From the NCBI GenBank assembly GCA_902551985.1, contig CACDFI010000003.1, forward strand, positions 93,080 to 157,079: a stretch of 64,000 nt of DNA, read 5' to 3'. Below, in pieces: positions 39,923 through 48,005 of this stretch (position 1 is its first letter; each line of letters starts with the position of its first letter). Origin of the DNA: an uncultured Pelagibacteraceae bacterium (GTDB lineage Bacteria; Pseudomonadota; Alphaproteobacteria; Pelagibacterales; Pelagibacteraceae). Position numbers and translations under genes: made by a program. The notes under the pieces are model-generated. The model ran no database searches and was not told the origin of the DNA. It saw nothing but the letters and a program-made list of their open reading frames with translations.

Positions 39923-40556
39923 TGAAGTCTGAACGTAATCTTTTTTGGGCTTCCAATTTAATTTTTGGACTAATATTTTCCATCTCTATTAGTTGATTAA
40001 AAAATTCTTTGGATTTCTGCTTTTGATTTTTTGATAAATAGTATTCCGCCATTAGGTACAATGATTGTGGTTTCCACATGCTCTCTGATTTTATTATTGG
40101 ATTTAGAATAGTTAATAATTCATTTTCTTGAACAAAATCAGAATTAAACAAACCTTTTTTATATATGGTTAAGTTTTTAATTTCTTTTTCAAGAGAAACT
40201 TCATTTATAAGTAAATCAAAGTATAAGTTTATCTCCTCATTAGATGTAATTAAATCATTATCCAATAAGAAGAAAAAGGCTAGTGGTGAATATGTTTTAT
40301 CTTTGACGTTTATTATTTCAATTAATTCATTGTTTATATTTTTTTGACCGTTATCAAAACTCGTAACTATCTTATTAAATTTGTTGGCTAACTTTTCCTT
40401 ATTTCTCGAATTAAATTCTTGATAACCAAAAAAACTGATTAATATTAAAACTATCAATAATAATATAGAAACTAACTGTTTTCTTTTTGTAATTAAAAAA
40501 TTTTTTAATTTTTCAATTTTTGTGTTTCTATTAATAATTTCTATTTCTTCATCCAT
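39915..40556 (-). CDS. YfgM-like tetratricopeptide membrane protein
   Basis: The 213-residue protein has a cytoplasmic N-terminus (about 1-28), one transmembrane helix (LVSILLLIVLILISFFGYQEF, about 29-49) and a helical, TPR-like periplasmic part (LIEIINVKDKTYSPLAFFFLL, LYLMAEYYLSKNQKQKSKEFFNQLI). YfgM proteins are ancillary to the Sec translocon and chaperone network. Position directly before bamB supports the assignment. It overlaps aconitase by 8 bp. Confidence 0.7.
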   Translation of the reverse strand: MDEEIEIINRNTKIEKLKNFLITKRKQLVSILLLIVLILISFFGYQEFNSRNKEKLANKFNKIVTSFDNGQKNINNELIEIINVKDKTYSPLAFFFLLDNDLITSNEEINLYFDLLINEVSLEKEIKNLTIYKKGLFNSDFVQENELLTILNPIIKSESMWKPQSLYLMAEYYLSKNQKQKSKEFFNQLIEMENISPKIKLEAQKRLRSDFSE

Positions 40557-43224
40557 TTATCATATTCCTTAGAACATATTGCAAGATACCACCGTTCTTA
40601 TAATATTCTAACTCATTTTTAGTATCTATTCTGCACAACATTTTTATTTTTTTAATGTCGCCTGTTGAGTATTTAATTTCGACTTCCAAGTGATCACCTG
40701 GGTTTATACCTTTTTCTAGACCTAATATTGAAATTTGTTCTGAGCCTTTTAATTTTAGATTCTGTCTATTCATATTATCAATAAATTGTAAGGGCAAAAC
40801 TCCCATTCCAATGAGGTTAGATCTATGAATTCTTTCAAAACTCTCCGCAATTACTGCCTTAATACCTAATAGCTTTGTTCCTTTTGCTGCCCAATCTCTA
40901 GAAGAACCAGTTCCATACTCTTTTCCTCCAAATACTACTAAATCAACTCCTCTTTTTTTATATTCCACTACTGCATCATAAATTGGCATAACTTTTTCTT
41001 CAGGATATAATTTTGTAAAACCACCTTCCGTACCAGGAGCCATTTCATTTTTAATTCTGATATTAGCAAATGTCCCTCTCATCATTACCTCATGATTACC
41101 TCTTCTTGATCCATAGGAATTATAATCTTTTGGCAAAATCTGGTGCTTCATAAAATAATTTCCTGTTGGACTTTCTTTTTGTATGCTTCCTGCAGGAGAT
41201 ATATGATCAGTAGTAACCATATCCCCTAATATTAATAAGGGTCTCGCATCTTTGATTTCCTTAAAACCCTCAGGTTCATCTGACAAATTTTCAAAAAATG
41301 GCGGTTTTTTTACATATGTTGAGTTTTCTTCCCAATTATAAATACTTCCTTTATCAACTTTAATTTTTTGCCATTGCTCTGGTCCCTTAGAAACGTTTGA
41401 ATATCTATTTACAAACATTTCAGGATTTAATGATTTAATAAGAGTATCCTCTACTTCTTTATTTATAGGCCAAATATCTTTTAAGTATACTTCTTTTCCA
41501 TCACTATCTTTACCTAAAGGATCTTTATATAAATCCATTCTCATTGATCCAGCAATTGCATAAGCCACTACCAAAGGTGGAGATGCAAGATAGTTAGCTT
41601 TAACTAGTGGTGAAATTCTGCCTTCAAAATTTCTATTGCCAGATAAAACTGAGACGGCATATAAATTATTTTCTTTAACTGCATCAGTGATATTATCTGG
41701 TAGAGGTCCCGAGTTACCAATACAGGTGGTGCATCCATAACCAACTAAGTTAAAGCCTAATTTATCTAAATATTCACTTAAACCAGCTTTGTCTAAGTAG
41801 TCTGTAACCACTTGTGATCCAGGGGCTAATGAAGTTTTAACCCATGGTTTAACTGTTAATCCTTTCTTTATTGCATTTTTAGCCAACAAACCTGCACCAA
41901 TTAATACATTAGGGTTTGAAGTATTTGTGCATGAAGTAATAGCCGCAATTAATATATCACCATCCTTGATTTCAAAATCAGCTTTTTCAACTTTAGCAAT
42001 CGTAGGCTCTTTTTTTTTACATACATCCTCAAAGACTTTAATAAAATTTTTAGATGCATCTGTTAAGAGAACCTTATCTTGAGGTCTTTTTGGTCCAGAT
42101 ATTGTTGGAACTACAGTAGACATATCTAAGGACAAAGTATCGGTAAATACCATATCATCACTTGCCCATAAATTTTGTTCTTTTGCATATTTTTCTACAA
42201 TCTGAATATTATCTTTAGATCTTCCAGAGAATTCTAAGTATTTTAAAGTTTCATCATCTATAGGAAAAAAACCACATGTTGCTCCATACTCAGGAGCCAT
42301 GTTCGCAATAGTTGCCCTATCAGCAAGTGTTAAATTTTTAAGCCCTTCACCATAAAATTCCACAAATTTACCGACGACACCCTTGTCTCTTAACATTTTT
42401 ACAACTGTTAACACAAGGTCAGTCGCAGTTGTACCCTCTGGAAGTTTATTTTTCATTTCAAATCCAATGACCTCTGGTATTAGCATAGATATTGGTTGAC
42501 CTAGCATTCCTGCTTCTGCTTCAATTCCTCCTACTCCCCACCCAAGCACAGATAATCCATTAACCATTGTCGTATGGCTATCAGTTCCAACTAGTGTATC
42601 TGGAAATAAGTATTCTTTTTGTTCAAATTTTTCATTCCACACTACCTTTGATAAGTATTCTAAATTTACTTGGTGACAAATTCCAGTTCCTGGGGGAACA
42701 ATTCTAAAATTATCAAACGCTTGTTGACCCCACTTTAAAAAAGAATATCTTTCAAAGTTTCTATCAAATTCAATATCAACATTTTCTTTTAATGAACTCT
42801 TTGTTGCAAACTTATCCACTTGTACGGAGTGATCAATTACCAAATCTACTGAGGAAAGAGGATTAATTTTATTTGGGTCTTTATTTTTTTCTTTGACTGT
42901 ATCTCTCATTGCTGCAAGATCAGCTACAGCTGGTATACCAGTATAATCTTGTAAAAGCACTCTTGCAGGTCTATATGCAATTTCAGTTTTTGATTTTTTT
43001 GTATTTAGCCACTCTTTAATTGATAATATTTGCTCTTTATTTACTGTTATATTGTCCTCATATCTCAGAAGATTCTCAAGTAAAACTTTGATTGATTTTG
43101 GTAATTTATTAATACCCTCTAAACCATTTTTTTCAGCTTCTTTTAGTGAATAAATAGAATAATTTTTCCCATTTATATTTATTTCTTTTAATGAATTGAA
43201 CGAATTTTGATTTCCAGGCTTCAT
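40549..43224 (-). CDS. acnA: Aconitate hydratase A
   Basis: The 891-residue protein is a full-length monomeric aconitase of the TCA cycle. The [4Fe-4S] cysteines are in AAITSCTNTSNPNVLIG and YGCTTCIGNSGPL. Other landmarks are PDTLVGTDSHTTMVNGLSVLGWGVGG near the N-terminus, and GSRRGNHEVMMRGTFANIR with GGKEYGTGSSRDWAAKG in the swivel domain. It converts citrate to isocitrate in the cytoplasm. It starts 4 bp after the LysE-type gene and continues into the yfgM-bamB run. Confidence 0.97.
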   Translation of the reverse strand: MKPGNQNSFNSLKEININGKNYSIYSLKEAEKNGLEGINKLPKSIKVLLENLLRYEDNITVNKEQILSIKEWLNTKKSKTEIAYRPARVLLQDYTGIPAVADLAAMRDTVKEKNKDPNKINPLSSVDLVIDHSVQVDKFATKSSLKENVDIEFDRNFERYSFLKWGQQAFDNFRIVPPGTGICHQVNLEYLSKVVWNEKFEQKEYLFPDTLVGTDSHTTMVNGLSVLGWGVGGIEAEAGMLGQPISMLIPEVIGFEMKNKLPEGTTATDLVLTVVKMLRDKGVVGKFVEFYGEGLKNLTLADRATIANMAPEYGATCGFFPIDDETLKYLEFSGRSKDNIQIVEKYAKEQNLWASDDMVFTDTLSLDMSTVVPTISGPKRPQDKVLLTDASKNFIKVFEDVCKKKEPTIAKVEKADFEIKDGDILIAAITSCTNTSNPNVLIGAGLLAKNAIKKGLTVKPWVKTSLAPGSQVVTDYLDKAGLSEYLDKLGFNLVGYGCTTCIGNSGPLPDNITDAVKENNLYAVSVLSGNRNFEGRISPLVKANYLASPPLVVAYAIAGSMRMDLYKDPLGKDSDGKEVYLKDIWPINKEVEDTLIKSLNPEMFVNRYSNVSKGPEQWQKIKVDKGSIYNWEENSTYVKKPPFFENLSDEPEGFKEIKDARPLLILGDMVTTDHISPAGSIQKESPTGNYFMKHQILPKDYNSYGSRRGNHEVMMRGTFANIRIKNEMAPGTEGGFTKLYPEEKVMPIYDAVVEYKKRGVDLVVFGGKEYGTGSSRDWAAKGTKLLGIKAVIAESFERIHRSNLIGMGVLPLQFIDNMNRQNLKLKGSEQISILGLEKGINPGDHLEVEIKYSTGDIKKIKMLCRIDTKNELEYYKNGGILQYVLRNMING

Positions 43225-43228
43225 AATA

Positions 43229-43819
43229 CTAGTAATAAAAAGTTGCTATACAGCTTAGTAAGAGTGCCGACATAACATAATTAAACCATTTAATAAATTT
43301 CTCATTTGTCGCGAATTTCCTCATAAATTTTCCAATAATTGTCCAAAAAATAATACTAATAACTGCAAATATGAAAGCAATACTTAATAACCAAATTGAA
43401 TAAGAAATGAAATTACTACCTGATTCTACGTATGTTGATACTGCAATAATTGCAACTATCACACCTTTTGGATTTAAAAATTGATAAAGAAATGTTTCCA
43501 TAAAATTTACTGGCCTTAATTTTTCATTTTCATCAGAGGATTTGGAGAAAGATATTTTGTATGACAAATATATTAAAAATGCTGTTCCAGTAAAAATTAA
43601 ACCTTTTTGAATTATAGGATAAAGCTTAAAAATATTTATTAAACCAAAATTTATAACTGCTAACATGAATGTAAAACCAAAAATCACTCCTAACATTAAA
43701 GGAATTGTTTTTTTAAACCCATGATTAAATCCTGAATGTGACGCTACAATATTATTTGGTCCAGGCGAACAGCTTGTTACAAACATAAACAAACAAAGAG
43801 ACAGCAATTCAGGATGCAT
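43229..43819 (-). CDS. LysE/RhtB-family amino acid exporter
   Basis: The 196-residue protein has about six transmembrane helices. The N-terminal signature is FVTSCSPGPNNIVASHSGFNHGFKKTIPLMLGV, typical of LysE/RhtB, and FLNPKGVIVAIIAVSTYV is the family's central Asn-Pro-Lys segment. It likely exports an amino acid or analogue from the cytoplasm. Substrate is not predictable. Confidence 0.88.
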   Translation of the reverse strand: MHPELLSLCLFMFVTSCSPGPNNIVASHSGFNHGFKKTIPLMLGVIFGFTFMLAVINFGLINIFKLYPIIQKGLIFTGTAFLIYLSYKISFSKSSDENEKLRPVNFMETFLYQFLNPKGVIVAIIAVSTYVESGSNFISYSIWLLSIAFIFAVISIIFWTIIGKFMRKFATNEKFIKWFNYVMSALLLSCIATFYY

Positions 43820-43821
43820 TA

Positions 43822-44163
43822 CTATGCTACAGGCAAACCATTTTCAACTTTTTGAGACGGATGAACAAGTATAACTTTGCCTTCTTTGTCAATAGAGCCA
43901 AGAATTAAAACTTGGGAAACAACACCTGCTATATTTTTTTCTGGAAAGTTACAAACTCCTATAACTTGTTTTCCAACTAAATTTTCTTCATTATAATAAT
44001 GAGTTATTTGTGCAGATGATTGTTTAACGCCTATTTCCTTTCCAAAATCAACTTCAACAACAAGTGATGGTTTTCTAGCTTTTTCATTTTTTTTTACTGA
44101 TATTACCGTTCCTACTCTAATGTCTACTTTGTCATATGTATCGTATGTTATTTGTTCTTTCAT
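43822..44163 (-). CDS. csaA: CsaA-type tRNA-binding-domain protein
   Basis: The 113-residue protein is a stand-alone OB-fold tRNA-binding domain: DIRVGTVISVKKNEKARKPSLVVEVDFG, KQSSAQITHYYN, GKQVIGVCNFPEKNIAGVVSQVLILG. It matches CsaA, described as a chaperone/secretion-related or tRNA-binding protein. The gene diverges from the argE-like gene across only 25 bp. Confidence 0.85.
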   Translation of the reverse strand: MKEQITYDTYDKVDIRVGTVISVKKNEKARKPSLVVEVDFGKEIGVKQSSAQITHYYNEENLVGKQVIGVCNFPEKNIAGVVSQVLILGSIDKEGKVILVHPSQKVENGLPVA

Positions 44164-44188
44164 AAATTTAATATATAATTAATAAATA

Positions 44189-45376
44189 ATGAGTACAGGA
44201 AATAATTTAGAAGATATATACAATAATTCGATAAAAATTCTTAAAGATTTAATTGCATTTAAAACAATATCTGGTGAAGATAATAACCAACTTATAGATT
44301 ATTGTGACGATATATTAAGTTCTTTAGGGGCTTCTTCTTTTAAAACCTATGACGAAGAAAAAAAAAGAGTAAATCTTTTTTCAACTTTAAAAGCAAAAAA
44401 AAATAGCAATAAGAAACCTATTATTTTATCTGGACACACAGATGTTGTTCCGGTTTCAAAAGACTGGGCAACAGACCCTTTTGATGCAACAATAAAGGAA
44501 GATAAATTATTTGGCAGAGGATCGTGTGATATGAAAGGTTTTATTGCATGTACATTAGCTTACGCACCAATTTTCTCCTCATCAAATTTGGATAGAGATA
44601 TTCATTTTTCATTCACTTTTGATGAAGAAACAGCATGCAAAGGTGCACCAATTTTGATTACAGAGCTGAAAAAAAGAGGCATTAAAGATTGTATTTGTAT
44701 TGTTGGTGAACCAACAAATATGAAAATTATTGATGCACATAAAGGATGCTATGAATATACAACCTATTTTGAAGGTCTTGCTGGACATAGTTCGGAACCA
44801 GATAAAGGTGTAAGTGCAGTTGAATTTGCTGCAAGATATGTAAATAAACTTCTAGAATTAAAAGAAAAATTGAAAGAAAGAGAACTAAAAGACTCTATCT
44901 TTAATCCTCCATATTCAACTTTGCAAGTTGGTGGAATATTTGGCGGAATTGCTCATAATGTGATTGCTGATAAGTGTCATGTAAATTGGGAAACAAGACC
45001 AGTAGTTAAAGAAGATGGAATTTTTTTAAATCATGAAATAGATAGATTTACCAACGAGACTCTGTTGCCTGAAATGAAAAAAATATATCCAAAATCTAGT
45101 ATTAAAAAACATATTATTGGTGAAATAACCGGTTTTGATAGAATTTCTAATTCTGAGGCATGTGAATTTGTATCTAGCATTACTGGGGATAATTCGAGAG
45201 AAGTAGTTTCATTTGGAACCGAAGCAGGATTATTTCAAGAAATAGGAATAAGTACAGTTGTATGTGGTCCAGGATCAATTCAGCAAGCTCACAAAATTGA
45301 TGAATTTATAAAACTTTCTGAAATAAAAAAATGTATTAGTTTTTTAGATGGTGTAAAAAATAAGTCTTTGAATTAA
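44189..45376 (+). CDS. argE: M20 family deacylase, acetylornithine deacetylase-like
   Basis: The 395-residue protein has the M20 zinc motifs: SGHTDVVPVSKDW (metal His/Asp), GRGSCDMKGF, FDEETACKGA (catalytic and metal Glu) and VGEPTNMKIIDAHKG. The dimerisation domain insert includes GLAGHSSEPDKGVSAVE. It closely resembles ArgE-type N-acetylornithine deacetylases; other N-acyl amino acids are possible. The stop codon overlaps that of the convergent aldehyde dehydrogenase by four bases (TTAA). Confidence 0.8.
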   Translation: MSTGNNLEDIYNNSIKILKDLIAFKTISGEDNNQLIDYCDDILSSLGASSFKTYDEEKKRVNLFSTLKAKKNSNKKPIILSGHTDVVPVSKDWATDPFDATIKEDKLFGRGSCDMKGFIACTLAYAPIFSSSNLDRDIHFSFTFDEETACKGAPILITELKKRGIKDCICIVGEPTNMKIIDAHKGCYEYTTYFEGLAGHSSEPDKGVSAVEFAARYVNKLLELKEKLKERELKDSIFNPPYSTLQVGGIFGGIAHNVIADKCHVNWETRPVVKEDGIFLNHEIDRFTNETLLPEMKKIYPKSSIKKHIIGEITGFDRISNSEACEFVSSITGDNSREVVSFGTEAGLFQEIGISTVVCGPGSIQQAHKIDEFIKLSEIKKCISFLDGVKNKSLN

Positions 45377-46806
45377 TTCCAACCACCAACAGATTTAACT
45401 TCTAAAAATTCAAGCAAACCTTCTTTTCCAGCCTCTCTACCAATTCCTGAATGTTTAAATCCTCCAAAGGGAGCATCAACTGCAATACCTGCCCCATTAA
45501 CATCTACCATTCCAGATCTAAGTTTTCTTGCAACTCTTTGTACCTTATCGTTATCTTGTGTTTGAATATAATTTGTTAATCCATAATCAGTGTCATTTGC
45601 AATCTTAATAGCTTCCTCTTCAGTTTCAAATGGAATTACAGATAAAACTGGACCAAAAATTTCTGTTCTTGCAATTTCCATATCGTTATTAACATCTGCA
45701 AATACTGTAGGTTTTACGTAATAACCATCTTTTAATCCCTCAGGTTTTCCTGGGCCGCCAGCAACTAATTTTGCACCTTCATCTATTCCTTTTTGAATTA
45801 ATCCTTGAATTTTATTAAATTGTACATCTGAAATTACTGGGCCTATATGCTCACCCTCTTTATTTGGGTCATCTACTTTAAATTCACTTGCATACTTTTT
45901 AAGTCTTTCAATAGCATCATCATAAATTGGTTTTTCAACTAACATTCTTGTAGGTGCATTACAAGATTGCCCAGAATTTCTAAAACATCTTAAAGCGCCC
46001 CTCTCAATAGCTTCTGCATCAGCGTCTTTAAATATTATATTTGCTCCTTTTCCTCCCAACTCTAAACTCACCCTTTTAAAATCTTTAGCAGCATTTTGTG
46101 AAATTAATGCTCCCGCTCTTGTAGAGCCAGTAAATGAAATCATATTTATATCAGGATGACTAGTTAATGCATCCCCAGTAGTTGCACCATCTCCATTTAC
46201 TAAATTAAATACACCTTTTGGAAACTTTGCTTCATCTATTAATTCCGCAATTATCATTGCAGATAATGGTGCTAACTCTGAAGGTTTTAAAATCATAGTA
46301 CACCCAGATGCTAAAGCAGGAATAACTTTTAAAGTAACTTGATTTATAGGCCAGTTCCAAGGAGTAATTAATGCGCAAACACCTTTTGGTTCATAAATTA
46401 ATCTTTGATTTTTAGCATGTTCTCCAAGTGGTTTTTCAAACTCAAACTCTTTTAAATAACGAATGAAAGATTTTGTATGACTAGCACCAGTTCCTGTTTG
46501 AAGTTTTGAAGCAAAATCTTTTGGTGCGCCCATTTCTTGAATAATTGCATCTGTAATATCGCTCCATCTTTTTTTATAAAGTACATAAAAGTCTTCCAAT
46601 AATTCGACTCTCTCTTGTTTTGAGGAAAATCCCCAAGTTTTAAAAGCCTCTTTAGCTGCTAATACTGCATCATTAATATCCTCTTTGCCCCCTAAGGAAA
46701 TTACTGCGCAACTTTTTTCAGTTGCAGGATTAATAACTTGGATATCTTTTTGATTTTTTGGTGCAACCCATGAACCATTAATATAAAAATTTTTCTTTTC
46801 AATCAT
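45373..46806 (-). CDS. NAD(P)-dependent aldehyde dehydrogenase
   Basis: The 477-residue protein has all ALDH landmarks: PWNWPINQVTLKVIPALASGCTMILKPSE, FTGSTRAGALI, LELGGKGANIIF (general base Glu), NSGQSCNAPTRM (catalytic Cys) and EIFGPVLSVIPFE. It oxidises an aldehyde to a carboxylate. Next to an agmatinase-family gene, gamma-aminobutyraldehyde or a related guanidino/amino aldehyde is a reasonable guess. It is 20 bp downstream of that gene. Confidence 0.88.
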   Translation of the reverse strand: MIEKKNFYINGSWVAPKNQKDIQVINPATEKSCAVISLGGKEDINDAVLAAKEAFKTWGFSSKQERVELLEDFYVLYKKRWSDITDAIIQEMGAPKDFASKLQTGTGASHTKSFIRYLKEFEFEKPLGEHAKNQRLIYEPKGVCALITPWNWPINQVTLKVIPALASGCTMILKPSELAPLSAMIIAELIDEAKFPKGVFNLVNGDGATTGDALTSHPDINMISFTGSTRAGALISQNAAKDFKRVSLELGGKGANIIFKDADAEAIERGALRCFRNSGQSCNAPTRMLVEKPIYDDAIERLKKYASEFKVDDPNKEGEHIGPVISDVQFNKIQGLIQKGIDEGAKLVAGGPGKPEGLKDGYYVKPTVFADVNNDMEIARTEIFGPVLSVIPFETEEEAIKIANDTDYGLTNYIQTQDNDKVQRVARKLRSGMVDVNGAGIAVDAPFGGFKHSGIGREAGKEGLLEFLEVKSVGGWN

Positions 46807-46826
46807 GCGCGCAAACTATCCTTTAT

Positions 46827-47783
46827 TTATGATTTTGCAAATAAATTTGTCAATTCGTAAACAATCGTAGCAGCTGCAAGAGAAGTAACTTCAGCATGAT
46901 CATATGCGGGAGCAACTTCTACAACATCTGCAGAAATTAGATTTAGACCTGACAATCCTCTTAAAACATTTACCATTTCTCTTGTTGTCATACCTGCAAT
47001 TTCAGGCGTTCCTGTCCCTGGAGCAAATGCAGGATCCAATACATCTATATCAATAGATAAATACAAAGCATTATCTCCTACTCTTTTTTTTATTCTTTCT
47101 GCAATTTTATCAGTTCCTTCTGTTTGAAATTCATCACAATGAATTATTTTAAAACCAAAACTCTCATCATTCTTTATATCATCTCTGCTGTAAAGTGGAC
47201 CACGTATCCCAACATGCATGGAAGCATCATCTAAAAATAAATTTTCCTCACGCGCTCTTCTAAAAGGAGTTCCATGAGTATATGGAGCTCCAAAATAAGT
47301 ATCCCAAGTATCCAAATGTGCATCAAAATGAACTAATGATACTGGTCCATTGTTTTTTTTGTTAGCTGCTCTTAGCAATGGAACTGCAATGGTATGATCC
47401 CCGCCTAAACTAATTATTCCACCCACTTTATCTAATAAATCCGTAGCACCAACTTCAATTTGTTTTATTGCTTCATCAATATTAAACGGATTACATGCAA
47501 TATCTCCCGCATCTGCAACTTGCTGCACTTTGAAAGGCTCTACATCATAGCTTGGATGATAATTTGTTCTTAAATGCCTTGATGCTTGTCGTATACTCTG
47601 TGGTCCAAATCTTGCACCAGGTCTGTAACTTGTTCCAGAGTCAAAAGGCACTCCCACAATTGCTACATCACAACTTTCTACATCTCTTAATTCAGGCAAT
47701 CTGGCAAATGTCGATGGTCCTGCGTATCTGGGTACTTTTGTTCCACTTACTGGTTGGATTGGTTTTTTATTTTTGTCTTTCAA
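46827..47783 (-). CDS. speB: Agmatinase/ureohydrolase family enzyme
   Basis: The 318-residue protein is in the arginase superfamily with the manganese-binding motifs GGDHTIAVPLL, HFDAHLDTWDTYFG and SIDIDVLDPAFAPGTGTPE. It hydrolyses a guanidino compound to urea and an amine. Agmatine is the default call, while guanidinobutyrate or guanidinopropionate are possible. The gene overlaps the small membrane-protein gene upstream (ATGA) and is followed by the aldehyde dehydrogenase. Confidence 0.82.
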   Translation of the reverse strand: MKDKNKKPIQPVSGTKVPRYAGPSTFARLPELRDVESCDVAIVGVPFDSGTSYRPGARFGPQSIRQASRHLRTNYHPSYDVEPFKVQQVADAGDIACNPFNIDEAIKQIEVGATDLLDKVGGIISLGGDHTIAVPLLRAANKKNNGPVSLVHFDAHLDTWDTYFGAPYTHGTPFRRAREENLFLDDASMHVGIRGPLYSRDDIKNDESFGFKIIHCDEFQTEGTDKIAERIKKRVGDNALYLSIDIDVLDPAFAPGTGTPEIAGMTTREMVNVLRGLSGLNLISADVVEVAPAYDHAEVTSLAAATIVYELTNLFAKS

Positions 47784-48001
47784 TTTTTCGAGCTATTTCT
47801 ATTAATAAATTCAGCTGCTTTTTTAAAATCATTGATATTTTTTTGATGCATAGAAAGCTCTTTATTCGAATTTGAGGAAAATAGAATTATTATTAAAGCA
47901 ATTATAATAGCTGCAGCATAATAAAATGGCATTTTTTTCTTCCAAGATATTAAAATCTTTTCAGCGTTATCTACTTGTTTTTTTGTTGGTCTATTTGCCA
48001 T
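47780..48001 (-). CDS. Small single-pass membrane protein
   Basis: This 73-residue protein has a basic N-terminus, one transmembrane helix (about 24-43, MPFYYAAAIIIALIIILFSS) and a charged C-terminal helix. No family is recognised. It sits between the beta-oxidation fusion and the agmatinase-family gene, 4 bp after the former's stop, and overlaps the latter by 4 bp. Confidence 0.65.
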   Translation of the reverse strand: MANRPTKKQVDNAEKILISWKKKMPFYYAAAIIIALIIILFSSNSNKELSMHQKNINDFKKAAEFINRNSSKN

Positions 48002-48005
48002 AATG

